NCBI RefSeq assembly: GCF_947498515.1
Contig: NZ_CANMKO010000014.1
Span: 26,848 to 90,847 of the forward strand
Origin: an uncultured Pelagimonas sp.
GTDB lineage: Bacteria > Pseudomonadota > Alphaproteobacteria > Rhodobacterales > Rhodobacteraceae
DNA length: 64,000 bases
Reading direction: 5' to 3'
Each line of letters opens with the position of its first letter. Within the stretch, counting starts at the first letter, position 1. A model generated the notes under the pieces. The model was given only the letters and a program-made list of their open reading frames with translations, made no database searches and was not told where the DNA came from. Positions 10,001 through 18,141 of the stretch are shown here, in pieces. Made by a program: the position numbers and the translations under genes.

Positions 10001-10434
10001 CTTTGCGTCGTTTGGCGACTGAACGGCGCGCCACAATGCTGGGTGACGTCGAACAAGCCTTTGTTGCAATCACCGCACCTGACTGGAGCCGCGTGGACGT
10101 CTGGAGCCAATCCGAAGGCGAAAAACTGATCGGTGTAAAGCCAGACGGCAGTTCAGTTTCGGTTGAAGACATGTCAACCGGAACGATGGGCCAGCTCTAT
10201 TTTGCGCTTCGCGTCGCTGGATACCGTAGTTTCGCACGCGATCTGGGGCCGCTTCCGATGATCTTAGATGACATAATGGAAACCTTTGACGATGATAGGG
10301 CGAAGGCTGCATTGCAGCTCTGTTGTGACATCGGACGAAGTGGGCAGGCTATCATTTTCACTCACCATGCGCATCTGGTTGACCTAGCGCGGGACGCAAT
10401 ACCAGACGTCAATGTCGTCGACATGCCAGGCTGA
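7030..10434 (+). CDS. YhaN/SbcC-like AAA ATPase (SMC-type)
   Basis: A 1134-residue SMC-like ATPase. The N-terminus has the AAA_27/YhaN opening (LDLTRYGRFKD) and a Walker A loop, YGPNEAGKST, at about residues 36-45. The centre is hundreds of residues of Ala/Glu/Lys/Arg-rich heptads forming two coiled-coil arms. The C-terminus has an ABC signature-like segment (VEDMSTGTMGQLYFALRVA) and Walker B (PMILDDIMETFDDDR), then the H-loop IIFTHHAH. I saw no CxxC zinc hook, which separates it from Rad50/SbcC and favours the YhaN type. With the upstream nuclease it should form an ATP-driven DNA end-processing complex. The unit has no other linked genes and is bounded by a pseudogene and IS remnants, so recent acquisition is possible. 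Confidence 0.88.
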   Translation: MRLNRLDLTRYGRFKDAQITLPIPRADASDVTVIYGPNEAGKSTAFTAYLELLFGMKARDHPYDFQFKRSDLLVGAELTIPNRGTMTLQRNSKRNQSLLDQQGRPIEETVLSAALHGLSRDDYIERFSLNDVGLREGGVRIANAQGDLGQLLHAGVSGLTTIATTLEQMTAHADRFHKKGGRGTELKVAKDRLAKINQELRASRLTPERERTLAAAKDDTEKEFEIADKSLEGARLRQNALAAAQTWHDQTDTIGQVDSKLAEFPDGPELPKGAEAAVASLVITISDKSLRASDAKDALEALRKIISDNPEDPLATALRHELRQLDQLTFDNAPLLARATTAASDLDRRIADREALGAKINEAVVALDMAEVPVETLVLTSDEIDDLAKAAQSVVNLERDVIAAAAAATRARDQLDEAPPEPQDLSQLQTAWDKWSAVADITLAKNAVATETAQLATAVAGLPASWADLVAVGLPARETLLDLAGALATASADLGSSEAELETQEIAYELAQANRQTYEATPATIDAIAIAETRRKRDAIWVEHRSTLSAESAIEFEGAMHVDDDAQASFAAGQDARGQLITARREEAAARVLRDKAQERLNRATEKFGELKRQAAASASALGHAPETNPAAFTDRRTTLLQAAAIEAKIKNAQADLDIQSARRSAALQEMKKAANAVGIDCADNDLPSGVQAALTLQNSVRQAWNRWKEAKEVSADLEQEATDATTDKAAAQKTLQSLINTLPLAGRTAGEIIAALPNLRRLSQLHAEQAKLILRIETLENAIAQLDATALRIMAVTDAVNDPKVTSLEVIEQARMRVTAEERATEKRTAAQAEKAKEETARKQAVTAIADARMELAEWFTDQGAEDLEPTQRVAVLSERDSLRDTRKAQDELRTSARVGVNEDLFVEELAKLPDASRAAAVEQLLKDAQQDRDQAFAAHREAVRLYKVAFDADNQSNLTTEQATILEEIRRGVRKTAVARLGVLAAKGALRRLATERRATMLGDVEQAFVAITAPDWSRVDVWSQSEGEKLIGVKPDGSSVSVEDMSTGTMGQLYFALRVAGYRSFARDLGPLPMILDDIMETFDDDRAKAALQLCCDIGRSGQAIIFTHHAHLVDLARDAIPDVNVVDMPG

Positions 10435-10733
10435 GCAATTGATATTAGGATAACTTGCGACGCCTACTAGGTATACACCTATTACTCCAAGGTCATGCCA
10501 GAAAGCTCGAGCGATCACTTTTCTACCATACGCAAGCTTTGGTGCGCTGGAAAACGCGACCATAAATGCTTAATGCATGCGATGCTGCTTCGCCACGCTC
10601 AGTACTTCAGACACATAGAAATTTTTTTCTATAATTTGAGAATTTTGGGGATCTAAGCCGTTAAGCGTTGCTGTAAGTTTGGGTTCCCATTTAACGTGGT
10701 GAGCAGCCCCACCTGAGTGGTCCAATTTGAAAG

Positions 10734-11040
10734 TCAGTGCACGACAGGTCTTAGGTCCATCTGAATGATGGCTTCCGGCGCAGGCGGGCGATAGCTCAAT
10801 GCACAGTGGGGTCGTTTGGTGTTGTGGTGTTTCCCCCTGCGTTCAATGATAATTTGGGCTTCGCGTGGTGAGTAAAAGACTTCAACGTTTAGCAAATCGT
10901 CTCGCATTCGGCAGTTAAAGCTTTCGCAGTATCCGTTCTCCCAAGGGGCACCAGGCTCGAAGTAGGCCGTTTTCACACCAACAGCATTGATCCGATCTCT
11001 GAGTGCTTCTGCGATGGTAACACCTTCGGAATGATGCTGA
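10734..11040 (-). pseudogene. IS3-family transposase, C-terminal fragment
   Basis: The minus strand encodes the end of an IS3-type DDE integrase: ALRDRINAVGVKTAYFEPG, APWENGYCESFN, the catalytic-Glu region (EN..C.SF), then KHHNTKRPHCALSYRPPAPE. Everything before this, including the first two catalytic Asp residues, is missing, because the homology ends at about 11040 where an IS110-type element begins. It is a remnant with no function of its own. Confidence 0.85.
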
Positions 11041-11154
11041 TTGAGAGGCTATGGCCGCCTGTGCGCAGCACCAAATAGCGCAGCAGGTGGTCATAGCCGT
11101 GCCTCAGGTCCCTTCAGTGGTTGTGCACAAACCACACCGCAAAAGAGACCGACT

Positions 11155-12300
11155 ATGACCGAGATCTGTACCGCACAGAACGCGCCCATTTTGGTGGCGA
11201 TTGACATCGCGAAGGCGCGGCATGAAGTTTTGATTGCCACTCCAGGAATGAAGCGATGCCGTAGGTTGACCGTGGTCAACCAGCTAAACGTCTTCAACCG
11301 CTTGATCGCATCATTGGCCAGTTTCGGCCATCCCGTCCGAGTGGCGTTTGAGGCCACCGGCAATTATCACCGCGCCATAGCCTATCACCTGGCCTCAGCA
11401 GGCTTTGAGATGAAGCTGGTTTCTTCGGTGTCATTGGCCCGCACACGTGAAGCCCTTCATAACAGTTGGGGCAAAAACGATCCCAAGGGTGCTCAGGTTA
11501 TCCTGCACATGATGGAAATCGGGAACACCCAGTTCTACCATGCCCACTGACGTGCTGCACCAATGACATTCAGGAGCTGTCCAAGACGTATGACATCGTT
11601 TCGAAGCTCAGGGCCGAACTTTGGCACCGCATTCTGACGCAATATCTGCCGCTGTATTGTCCCGAGGCGGACCGCTTTCACCGCAGCTCACGCGGAGATT
11701 GGTTTTTTGCCTTTCTGGAACGCTACCCGTCACCTCACTTGATCTCAGGGATGGATAAAGATGCATTCATCGCTGACGCTTGGAACGTCGTAGGCCGTAA
11801 AGTTGCAAAAGAACGTTTGCTTACAGATATCTATGAGACTTCTAAAACATCTGTGGGCTGACCTATCCGTCGAGATTCAGACGCCATTGGTATGTTCCGT
11901 TTAGCCCTTGGCCAAGGTCGTGGGCTCATCGCACAGCGTAATTAGATTGAATGCCGTGCGGTAGAACTGCTCAAAGATCTTCCAGACTATCAGCTGCTGA
12001 CATCGGTCCTAGGGATCGGCCCGATTAACGCCCTGACATCCTTAGCAGAAGCCGGCGACTTGCGCCGTTTCAACCATCATTGGCAGTGTTGAAGTTCTGT
12101 GGCATGGATCTCGCGACCATCCAGTCCGGCACGTTCCGTGGCCAGACCAAGCTCTCAAAATACGGAAACCCTCGCTTGCGCCGCACGCTGTGGATGGCCG
12201 GACAAGTCGCCATTTTTCAAAAAACGAACAGCTTCCGCGACAAGTTTGAGCGCTACATTGCCAAGGACCGTCACAACACCCATTTGCGCCGCAAGGTCAG
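11155..12300 (+). pseudogene. IS110-family transposase, frameshifted
   Basis: From the ATG at 11155 the frame reads a DEDD/IS110 N-terminal domain (ILVAIDIAKARHEVLI, FEATGNYHRAIAYHL, WGKNDPKGAQVI). It then breaks near 11548; a second frame carries the middle part (NDIQELSKTYDIVSKLRAEL, FLERYPSPHLI) and, after further breaks, a third frame from 12080 carries the Transposase_20 part (KLSKYGNPRLRRTLWMAG, DRHNTHLRRK). At least two frameshifts and several stops make it inactive. The 3' end runs directly into the stop codon of the GntR gene at 12309, so the element's end has been eroded or it inserted at that point. Its left side cuts the IS3 fragment. Confidence 0.88.
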
Positions 12301-12308
12301 AAGGGTCA

Positions 12309-13007
12309 TTAAAGCAAGCGAATTGCCCGATCGGACGTGTCCCGAATGTGTTTTTCAATGAGCTCGCAGGCAAGATCCGCGTCGCGGGCCACTGTGGCAT
12401 TCATTATTTCGCAATGCTCTTCGGACTTTTTCCCGCCAAGGCCGTCTGGTGCGCGCTTTGTCACAAATCGATAGCGATCAAGCTGATCGAACATGAGGGA
12501 GCGAAGTCGAAACAGCCATTTTCCCTTGCAGGCGGCGACGAGAGATTCATGAAACTCGCGATGTCGTTCTACCCACTCTGAATGGCGTTCCATGCGGCGT
12601 TCCCAAGGGAGCCCTTCGATAAGGCTGAGCCGATGATGCACCGCAACAATGTTGGTTTCCCAATCTTCGCCGCCATGTTCGATGGCCTCGCGTAGTGCAC
12701 GTTTTTCGAGGGTAATGAAATGATCCGTAATTTCAATAAGTTCTTCGGCTGAAACAGGTGCCACGCGGAAGCCTTTTCCGACTTCAACTGTGACAAACCC
12801 TTCGGACGAGAGTTGCGACAAGGCTTCGCGTAATGTGCCTATTCCGACGTTATACCGTGTTTTCATATCTGCGAATTTGAGCCGTGTTTCAGGCTCAAAT
12901 ACACTGCTGATGATGTCTGTGCGCAGGCGCGTTAAAACATCACGTTCCCCGTTGGCGTCCATTTTCGGTGAACGGCTGCTTGTCGGGTTTGAACTTTCAA
13001 GCGTCAT
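12309..13007 (-). CDS. GntR-family (FCD) transcriptional regulator
   Basis: About 232 residues: an N-terminal winged helix-turn-helix (LRTDIISSVFEPETRLKFAD, then GIGTLREALSQLSSEGFV, the GntR recognition helix) and a C-terminal FCD ligand-binding domain with the metal/ligand histidines in HREFHESLVAAC and EEHCEIMNA. I chose the ATG at 13007, which has a GGAG site five bases upstream; the frame extends to 13070 without support. It is divergent from the catabolic run beginning at 13203, with a 195-base gap that holds a perfect palindrome, so it is most likely the local repressor or activator of that operon. FCD regulators usually bind organic acids that are substrates of the neighbouring pathway. 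Confidence 0.85.
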   Translation of the reverse strand: MTLESSNPTSSRSPKMDANGERDVLTRLRTDIISSVFEPETRLKFADMKTRYNVGIGTLREALSQLSSEGFVTVEVGKGFRVAPVSAEELIEITDHFITLEKRALREAIEHGGEDWETNIVAVHHRLSLIEGLPWERRMERHSEWVERHREFHESLVAACKGKWLFRLRSLMFDQLDRYRFVTKRAPDGLGGKKSEEHCEIMNATVARDADLACELIEKHIRDTSDRAIRLL

Positions 13008-13175
13008 GCATTTCTCCAAGCTGGAATAGGCACGTTGCTGGCGCAAGTGCTGCGCAACTTTAGCACGCATCTAAGATTGTCGAATATCTTACGCAATCGG
13101 GAAACAACATAGCAATCTAGAAAATTAGTTTATTTTTCACACTTTCATCGATACACGTATTTTCATCAATACGAT

Positions 13176-13189
13176 TATTTTCGAAAATA
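13176..13189. promoter_or_regulatory. 14-bp palindrome, candidate operator
   Basis: The perfect palindrome TATTTTCGAAAATA lies 13 bases before the ATG of the FAH-family gene, between it and the divergent GntR gene. A related direct pair (TCATCGATAC / TCATCAATAC) sits at 13144-13172. Position and symmetry fit an operator for the adjacent regulator, but binding is inferred. Confidence 0.45.
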
Positions 13190-13202
13190 TAGGAAATAGC
13201 AG

Positions 13203-14048
13203 ATGAAGTTTGTTTCTTTCAACTTAGATGGTCGGGCCTCTTGGGGGGCAGTAACTGAGCGGGGGTTGGTTGATGCTGGTGCGCAAATCGGCGGTCAATA
13301 CCCTGATCTTAAATCGTTTATTGCTGCAGGAATGCCAGTGGACGATCTCCAAAATCTCGAGCCCTCCTGTCTGAAGCTAGGCGATGTGGACCTCGCTCCG
13401 GTGATTCCGAAACCCGGCAAAATCGTTCTGGCGGCTATCAATTACTGGGAAGCAGGGGAGCGAACCGATCAAAAACCGCCCTATCCTGTGCTCTTCTTGC
13501 GTCTGCCGTCCTCGCAAATTGGTCATGGTCAACCCCTTATCCAGCCGCGGTTTTCGCAGAAGTTGGATTTCGAAGGTGAGTTGGCTGTCATTATTGGCGA
13601 GGGGGGGCGACATATATCATCCGATGACGCGATGGATCATGTTGCGGGCTACTCAATCTACAACGATGCCAGTGTGCGGGATTGGCAAAAGCATTCACAT
13701 CAGTTCACGGCTGGTAAGAATTTTAGCGGTACCGGAGCTTTTGGACCTTGGATGGTTCAGGCGAACGATCTGGGCGACCCCAAGCAAGGGGTAGGATTGG
13801 TGACGCGTGTCAACGGCGTGGAAAAGCAGCGCACGGTTACGTCACGGATGATCTTCGATATTCCATATCTGATTTCCTACATCTCGATCTTTGCGCCACT
13901 GGAGGCGGGCGATGTCATTGTGACCGGGACATGCACCGGCTTTGGCATCACGAGGCAACCGCAAGAGTTTTTAGCCCCTGGAGATGTCGTTGAGGTTGAG
14001 ATCGAAGGGATTGGCTGCCTTTCAAACCGTGTCGAAGCGGAACGGTGA
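13203..14048 (+). CDS. Fumarylacetoacetate hydrolase (FAH) family protein
   Basis: 281 residues with a short N-terminal domain and the FAH fold. Landmarks: AAINYWEAGE where most members have LNY, then the metal ligands in DFEGELAVIIGEGGRHI (two Glu) and YSIYNDASVRDWQ (Asp), and the C-terminal GDVIVTGTCTGFG and LAPGDVVEVEIEGIG. Family members hydrolyse or isomerise C-C bonds in beta-keto or dienoic acids, including products of aromatic ring cleavage. It is the first gene of the plus-strand catabolic run; the next gene encodes an extradiol-dioxygenase-like protein, so action on a ring-cleavage product is the simplest inference. A GGAAATAGCAG ribosome-binding region precedes the ATG. Confidence 0.85.
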   Translation: MKFVSFNLDGRASWGAVTERGLVDAGAQIGGQYPDLKSFIAAGMPVDDLQNLEPSCLKLGDVDLAPVIPKPGKIVLAAINYWEAGERTDQKPPYPVLFLRLPSSQIGHGQPLIQPRFSQKLDFEGELAVIIGEGGRHISSDDAMDHVAGYSIYNDASVRDWQKHSHQFTAGKNFSGTGAFGPWMVQANDLGDPKQGVGLVTRVNGVEKQRTVTSRMIFDIPYLISYISIFAPLEAGDVIVTGTCTGFGITRQPQEFLAPGDVVEVEIEGIGCLSNRVEAER

Positions 14049-14172
14049 TGTGGTGCCGTGGCGGGCTTCCGCACAGAATTTCGTTCCAAAATGTCAAAAG
14101 TTTCGAAAATCCATTGCAAAATGGAAAATCACTGTTAAACAAAGAATACAGCAGTAAAGGGAAGGTGTGGCC

Positions 14173-15078
14173 ATGAGCTATCTGGTGAATTCCGTGGGGC
14201 ACATTCAGTTGAATGTGGTGGATGTTGACGCGATGGTGCGCGAATCCTGTGACATCCTTGGGCTGCGCGTGACGCGCGAAGGGCCGGGATTCGTTTGGCT
14301 GTCCTCAAATGGTCGGAGCGCCGAGCTGGTTCTGCACGAAGCGAGCGAGAACGCGACACGTTTGATTGGGTTTGAAGCGGTGTCCGAAGCGGCCGTTGCT
14401 GAGGCTGCAAGCAGGGTTGAGAGCGCGGGCTGCAAGCTCGTTTCAACGGAACCAAGCCTCGATTGTTGCGTGACGGGTATGCGATTTGTAACGCCTCAAG
14501 GGCATACATTCGAACTGCACGGGCCGGTCGAAACGGAAATATACGGAGGTCGCTACCCTACGGTTGGCATGGCCCCTTTGCGCATTGACCACGTCAATAT
14601 TACGTCACCTGAACCTTCTGAAACCCGCAATCAATTCGAAACCATTATGGGCATGCGACTGTCTGAGCGTATGGTTGATGATGGTCTGAGCTGGATGCGG
14701 GGGGCGAACCGCCTCCATCATATTCTTGGCATTGTCCGCGGAGACACCGGTCTTCACCATTACTCATGGGAAGTGGCCGAGTTTTCGGACTACTGCTTCT
14801 TGGGTGACCGGCTGGATACCATCGACAAGAACTTCATCTGGGGGCCAGGACGTCATCGGCCCGGTGACAATACCTTTGCTTATTACATCGATGCCTGCGG
14901 TGCGATGGTCGAATGCGCCGGCAACATGGCTTTGATCAATGATGATGATCGGAACGAACCGAATGTCATCACTGCCCTCAAACGCCCGGAAAACGTGCGC
15001 GTCATGAATGTCTGGGGCGAGCCAGCACCTTTGCCTTGGCGTGAGCACCAGTTCCCCTGGGCCGCTCCCGAAGCTTGA
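14173..15078 (+). CDS. Two-domain VOC protein, type I extradiol dioxygenase-like
   Basis: About 301 residues with two vicinal-oxygen-chelate domains, as in catechol 2,3-dioxygenases and BphC. The C-terminal domain shows the expected iron ligands: His in LRIDHVNI (about 138), His in GLHHYSWEV (about 197) and Glu in AMVECAG (about 247). The N-terminal domain (VGHIQLNVVDVDAMV) is the non-catalytic half. If active it would cleave a catechol-type ring next to the hydroxyls; the true substrate is unknown. The ATG at 14173 is favoured by an AGGGAAGG site; a GTG six bases earlier is possible. It sits 124 bases after the FAH gene and 23 bases before the FMN-reductase gene. Confidence 0.8.
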   Translation: MSYLVNSVGHIQLNVVDVDAMVRESCDILGLRVTREGPGFVWLSSNGRSAELVLHEASENATRLIGFEAVSEAAVAEAASRVESAGCKLVSTEPSLDCCVTGMRFVTPQGHTFELHGPVETEIYGGRYPTVGMAPLRIDHVNITSPEPSETRNQFETIMGMRLSERMVDDGLSWMRGANRLHHILGIVRGDTGLHHYSWEVAEFSDYCFLGDRLDTIDKNFIWGPGRHRPGDNTFAYYIDACGAMVECAGNMALINDDDRNEPNVITALKRPENVRVMNVWGEPAPLPWREHQFPWAAPEA

Positions 15079-15101
15079 ACACATATTGAAGGAAGTAGAA
15101 C

Positions 15102-15659
15102 GTGACAAAACTCGGAATTCTCGAAGGGTCCTTGCGACGCGCGTCGCTCTCTCGTGCGGCAGGTCGTGCGGCTGCTGGTCTCGTGCCTGAGGGCATGGAG
15201 GCGGTGGCGCTGCCCAATCCGGGCACCTTGCCGTTGTTCAATCAAGATTTGCTGGACGATGGCATGCCCGACAGCGTGGCCGCATTCATTGCAGCGGTCG
15301 ATGCGGTGGACGCCTTGTTGATTGTCACGCCGGAATACAACTGGTCCATTCCGGGCGGGTTAAAGAATGCAATCGACTGGTTGTCGCGCGCAAACCCCAA
15401 CCCTCTGGCGCATAAGCCCGCTGCGATTTGGAGCGTTTCCCCCGGACTTTTGGGCGGAGCACGCGTCCATGAAGGGCTGCGCCACACCCTGTTGTCCCAA
15501 GATATGATCATCATGGCCAAGCCAGAAGTTCAAATCGCGGGGGCCAAAGGCAAGCTGGACGTCGAGGCGGGGCGGATCACCAATGTCGATTCCGAGGCGT
15601 TCCTGCGCGGGCACCTCTCTAGTTTTGACGCCTTTTGCAAGTCATGGGCTGGCAAGTGA
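15102..15659 (+). CDS. NADPH-dependent FMN reductase-like protein
   Basis: 185 residues of the flavodoxin-like NAD(P)H:FMN/quinone reductase family (ChrR/ArsH/SsuE type). The phosphate-binding loop is EGSLRRASLSR at residues 7-17, and the flavin-contact motif TPEYNWSIPGGLKNAIDW is at about 76-93. It begins with GTG after a GAAGGAAG site. Such proteins reduce quinones, azo groups or free FMN; no FMN-dependent monooxygenase is present in the run, so a quinone-reducing or protective role is as likely as cofactor supply. It follows the VOC gene by 23 bases. Confidence 0.78.
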   Translation: MTKLGILEGSLRRASLSRAAGRAAAGLVPEGMEAVALPNPGTLPLFNQDLLDDGMPDSVAAFIAAVDAVDALLIVTPEYNWSIPGGLKNAIDWLSRANPNPLAHKPAAIWSVSPGLLGGARVHEGLRHTLLSQDMIIMAKPEVQIAGAKGKLDVEAGRITNVDSEAFLRGHLSSFDAFCKSWAGK

Positions 15660-15696
15660 CCGCCTGCGTTAACCCACAAGAAAGAGGAGCATGCTC

Positions 15697-16584
15697 ATGG
15701 AATATCCGCTGACATTCATGTCTGATGGCCTAAAACTATCCGGGGTTTTTCATGTGCCCGAGGGGCGCAAACCCGGGCAGCGCCTTCCAACATTCATTGT
15801 CCTGCACGGGTTTGTGGGCACTAAGGACAAGTCTCATGTTGAGCTTGTTGCCCGCATGATCGAAGAATTGGGATACTGTGTGTTTCGGATTGATTTCCGT
15901 GGCTGCGGTGAGTCCGAGGGCGCACGGGGCGAAGTTCGGTGCCATGACCAAGTCGCAGACACACGTAATGCGTTGAGCTTCATCTCGGAACGAGAAGAAG
16001 TTGACCCAGAGCGCATCGGTCTAACCGGGCATAGTTTCGGCGCCGCGGTTGCGATTTTTACCGGCGGTGTCGACCGACGAGTAGCCAGTGTTTTGTCCTT
16101 GTGCGGTTGGGGGGATGGCGAACGCAAGTTCCGCGGCCAACACCCCACACCCGAGGCTTGGGAAAAGTTCACCAATATTCTTGACGAAGGGCGCAAACAC
16201 AAAGCCGAAACCGGCGAAAGCAAGTGGGTGTCACGGTTCGACCTCGTGCCAATCCCGGAAGAGTTGCGAAAAAATCTGTCGCCTAAGGCACAGTTTGAAG
16301 TGCCGGTTGAGACTGCGATCTCGATGTATAACTTTCGCGCCGAGGATGTGGTGGCTGATATCGCGCCTCGTCCGCTTTTGCTGTTTCACACCGCTGGCGA
16401 TGTGATTACGCCCATGGAACAGTCGATAAGCCTGTTCGAAAAGGCGGGAGAGAATGCCGAATTGATGATCCCGACCGGTACGTCGCATTTTCCGCTATCG
16501 GATGAAGATGCCCCATATACGCGTGTGTTGATCGCCGCATGGCTGCAGAAATTCTTTCCCACACCGCTGAGCGTTCAAGCATGA
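15697..16584 (+). CDS. Alpha/beta hydrolase
   Basis: About 295 residues. An alpha/beta hydrolase with an oxyanion segment (IVLHGFVGTKDKS), the DFRGCGESEG strand, the nucleophile elbow GHSFGAA (Ser about 113), an acid in HTAGDVITPMEQ and the catalytic His in GTSHFPLSD. It resembles the esterase/acyl-peptidase-like hydrolases (COG1073 type). In a ring-cleavage pathway it could hydrolyse a meta-cleavage product or an ester of the substrate. Two ATGs, 15691 and 15697, follow AAAGAGGAG; the second has better spacing. The stop overlaps the start of the next gene by four bases (ATGA at 16581), showing translational coupling. Confidence 0.8.
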   Translation: MEYPLTFMSDGLKLSGVFHVPEGRKPGQRLPTFIVLHGFVGTKDKSHVELVARMIEELGYCVFRIDFRGCGESEGARGEVRCHDQVADTRNALSFISEREEVDPERIGLTGHSFGAAVAIFTGGVDRRVASVLSLCGWGDGERKFRGQHPTPEAWEKFTNILDEGRKHKAETGESKWVSRFDLVPIPEELRKNLSPKAQFEVPVETAISMYNFRAEDVVADIAPRPLLLFHTAGDVITPMEQSISLFEKAGENAELMIPTGTSHFPLSDEDAPYTRVLIAAWLQKFFPTPLSVQA

Positions 16585-17636
16585 TTCTCTTTCGCCCAGA
16601 TGACCTTAGGGACTATGCTGCTGCTCTTCTAACGTCGGCGGGCTACTCACTGGCACACGCGCAGCAAGCGGCTGATATCCTTGTCTGGGCGAATGCACGT
16701 GGCACCAATTCACATGGCATGCTGCGCATTCCAAGATATGTCGAAATGGTGGAGCAGGGGTTGATTGCCCCCTCGGCAGATCCGAAAATGGTGCGTGAAG
16801 ACGGGGCAATGTGTGTGCTCGAAGCGGCCAATGCACCGGGCCCGTCAGCGATGGTTCAGGCCATGGACGCCGCAATCGACATTGCCAGCCGCTTGAATAT
16901 TGGTTGGTGTTCCGCGCGCAATATCACGCATGCGGGGGCGATCGGCTATTTTGCATTACGGGCCGCCGAGCGGGGTTACATCGGAATCGTGATGACCGCC
17001 TCTGGCCCTCTGATGGCCTATCACGGGGCTAAAGTTTCGGGCCTGTCGACCAATCCGATTTCAATCTCTGCGCCGTCGCAAGATTGGCCTTTGTTGTTGG
17101 ATATGTCTACTTCGACGGTGGCGCTTGGTAAAATCATGCAAGCCAAAGACGCGGGCACATCGATCCCCGAGGGATGGGCGATTGACGCAGACGGCGCGCC
17201 AACAACGGCCCCATCTGACATGGCCACTCTGACACCTCTTGGGGGGCCGAAAGGCTCGGGGCTGTCTTTGATGATAGAAGTGTTGGCCAGCGTACTCATT
17301 ACAAATCCGGTGATATCTACCGTTCTTGGGGGCGGCAAGGGGGCCATGAATGGTGTGGCTTTGGCGATTAAGGCAGATGCCTTTGGAGACCCGGGGGTCT
17401 TTGCGGGACATATCGCGGACCTAAGCCACCGGCTTAAACAGCTGCCCAAAGCGCTTGATACCAAGGAGCTTTTACTTCCAGGCGAGCGAGGATTTCGGCA
17501 TGCCGAGACATGCCAGCGTCAGGGTGTCCCGATGGCCGATGGCACGATGGAGCGGCTTGCCAGTTTGGCTGACAAGCTCGGCGTTGACCAACCTAATGCA
17601 TTTGAGCCGGGCAAAGCAGCGCGATTAGGGGCGTAG
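16581..17636 (+). CDS. Ldh-family (malate/L-lactate dehydrogenase-like) oxidoreductase
   Basis: 351 residues of the Ldh2/YlbC/ComC family, which are NAD(P)H-dependent and do not have a Rossmann fold. Signatures: ARGTNSHGMLRIPRYVEMVE (about 37-56), the catalytic His region NITHAGAIGYFALRAAERG (about 115), GLSTNPISISAP (about 153), and GGPKGSGLSLMIEVLAS (about 230). Members reduce or oxidise 2-hydroxy acids, ureidoglycolate, or cyclic imines such as Pyr2C. The frame is open from 16539, but the ATG at 16581 overlaps the hydrolase stop and begins at the conserved region. A decayed paralogue lies at 39612-40390 in the hydroxyproline locus, so substrate overlap is conceivable. Confidence 0.85.
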   Translation: MILFRPDDLRDYAAALLTSAGYSLAHAQQAADILVWANARGTNSHGMLRIPRYVEMVEQGLIAPSADPKMVREDGAMCVLEAANAPGPSAMVQAMDAAIDIASRLNIGWCSARNITHAGAIGYFALRAAERGYIGIVMTASGPLMAYHGAKVSGLSTNPISISAPSQDWPLLLDMSTSTVALGKIMQAKDAGTSIPEGWAIDADGAPTTAPSDMATLTPLGGPKGSGLSLMIEVLASVLITNPVISTVLGGGKGAMNGVALAIKADAFGDPGVFAGHIADLSHRLKQLPKALDTKELLLPGERGFRHAETCQRQGVPMADGTMERLASLADKLGVDQPNAFEPGKAARLGA

Positions 17637-17671
17637 ATTGCCGATCATCTTGGAGTTTTTGGGAGGGAACC

Positions 17672-18139
17672 TTGGCAGAATTTGACGATCAAACAGACCA
17701 AAGCACAGTGAACCGTCTTGTGCGCGGGGGCGTTCTTTTGATCGCCGGTCTTGTCATGTTGTTCTTTGCTTGGGGGTACCCAACAGGAACGATAAACCAG
17801 ATGGGTCCTGGTTTTATTCCACAGACAGTTGGGGTTTTGATTTCCGTTCTTGCCGTCGCCATCATCGTAATAGATCTGCGAAACCCCGAACAAGAAGACG
17901 TTGGGCAAATGCATTGGCGGGGGCTTATCTTTATCTCAGCCGCGATCGCGATTTTCGCCATTTTGGTGGATGTCGCCGGGCTTGTGCCGTCGATGTTTCT
18001 TGCTGTGGCTGTCTCTATCTGCGCTGACGATGACGCCCGCCCAATCCCAACTTTGATTTATGCCAGTATCGCAACGTTGTTTGGGTGGCTGTTGTTCTTG
18101 GTTGCTCTCGGCCTCCCGATCCCAGCGTTTTGGAGATAG
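17672..18139 (+). CDS. tctB: TctB-family small membrane subunit
   Basis: 155 residues with about four hydrophobic segments (VLLIAGLVMLFFAWGY, TVGVLISVLAVAIIVID, LIFISAAIAIFAILVDVAG and the C-terminal ASIATLFGWLLFLVALG), typical of the DUF1468/TctB small subunit of tripartite tricarboxylate transporters. The start is TTG at 17672 after a strong GGGAGGG site. Together with TctA and TctC, encoded immediately downstream, it forms a proton- or sodium-driven importer in the inner membrane. The order B-A-C is one of the usual orders. It follows the Ldh gene by 35 bases in the same run. Confidence 0.85.
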   Translation: MAEFDDQTDQSTVNRLVRGGVLLIAGLVMLFFAWGYPTGTINQMGPGFIPQTVGVLISVLAVAIIVIDLRNPEQEDVGQMHWRGLIFISAAIAIFAILVDVAGLVPSMFLAVAVSICADDDARPIPTLIYASIATLFGWLLFLVALGLPIPAFWR

Positions 18140-18141
18140 CA

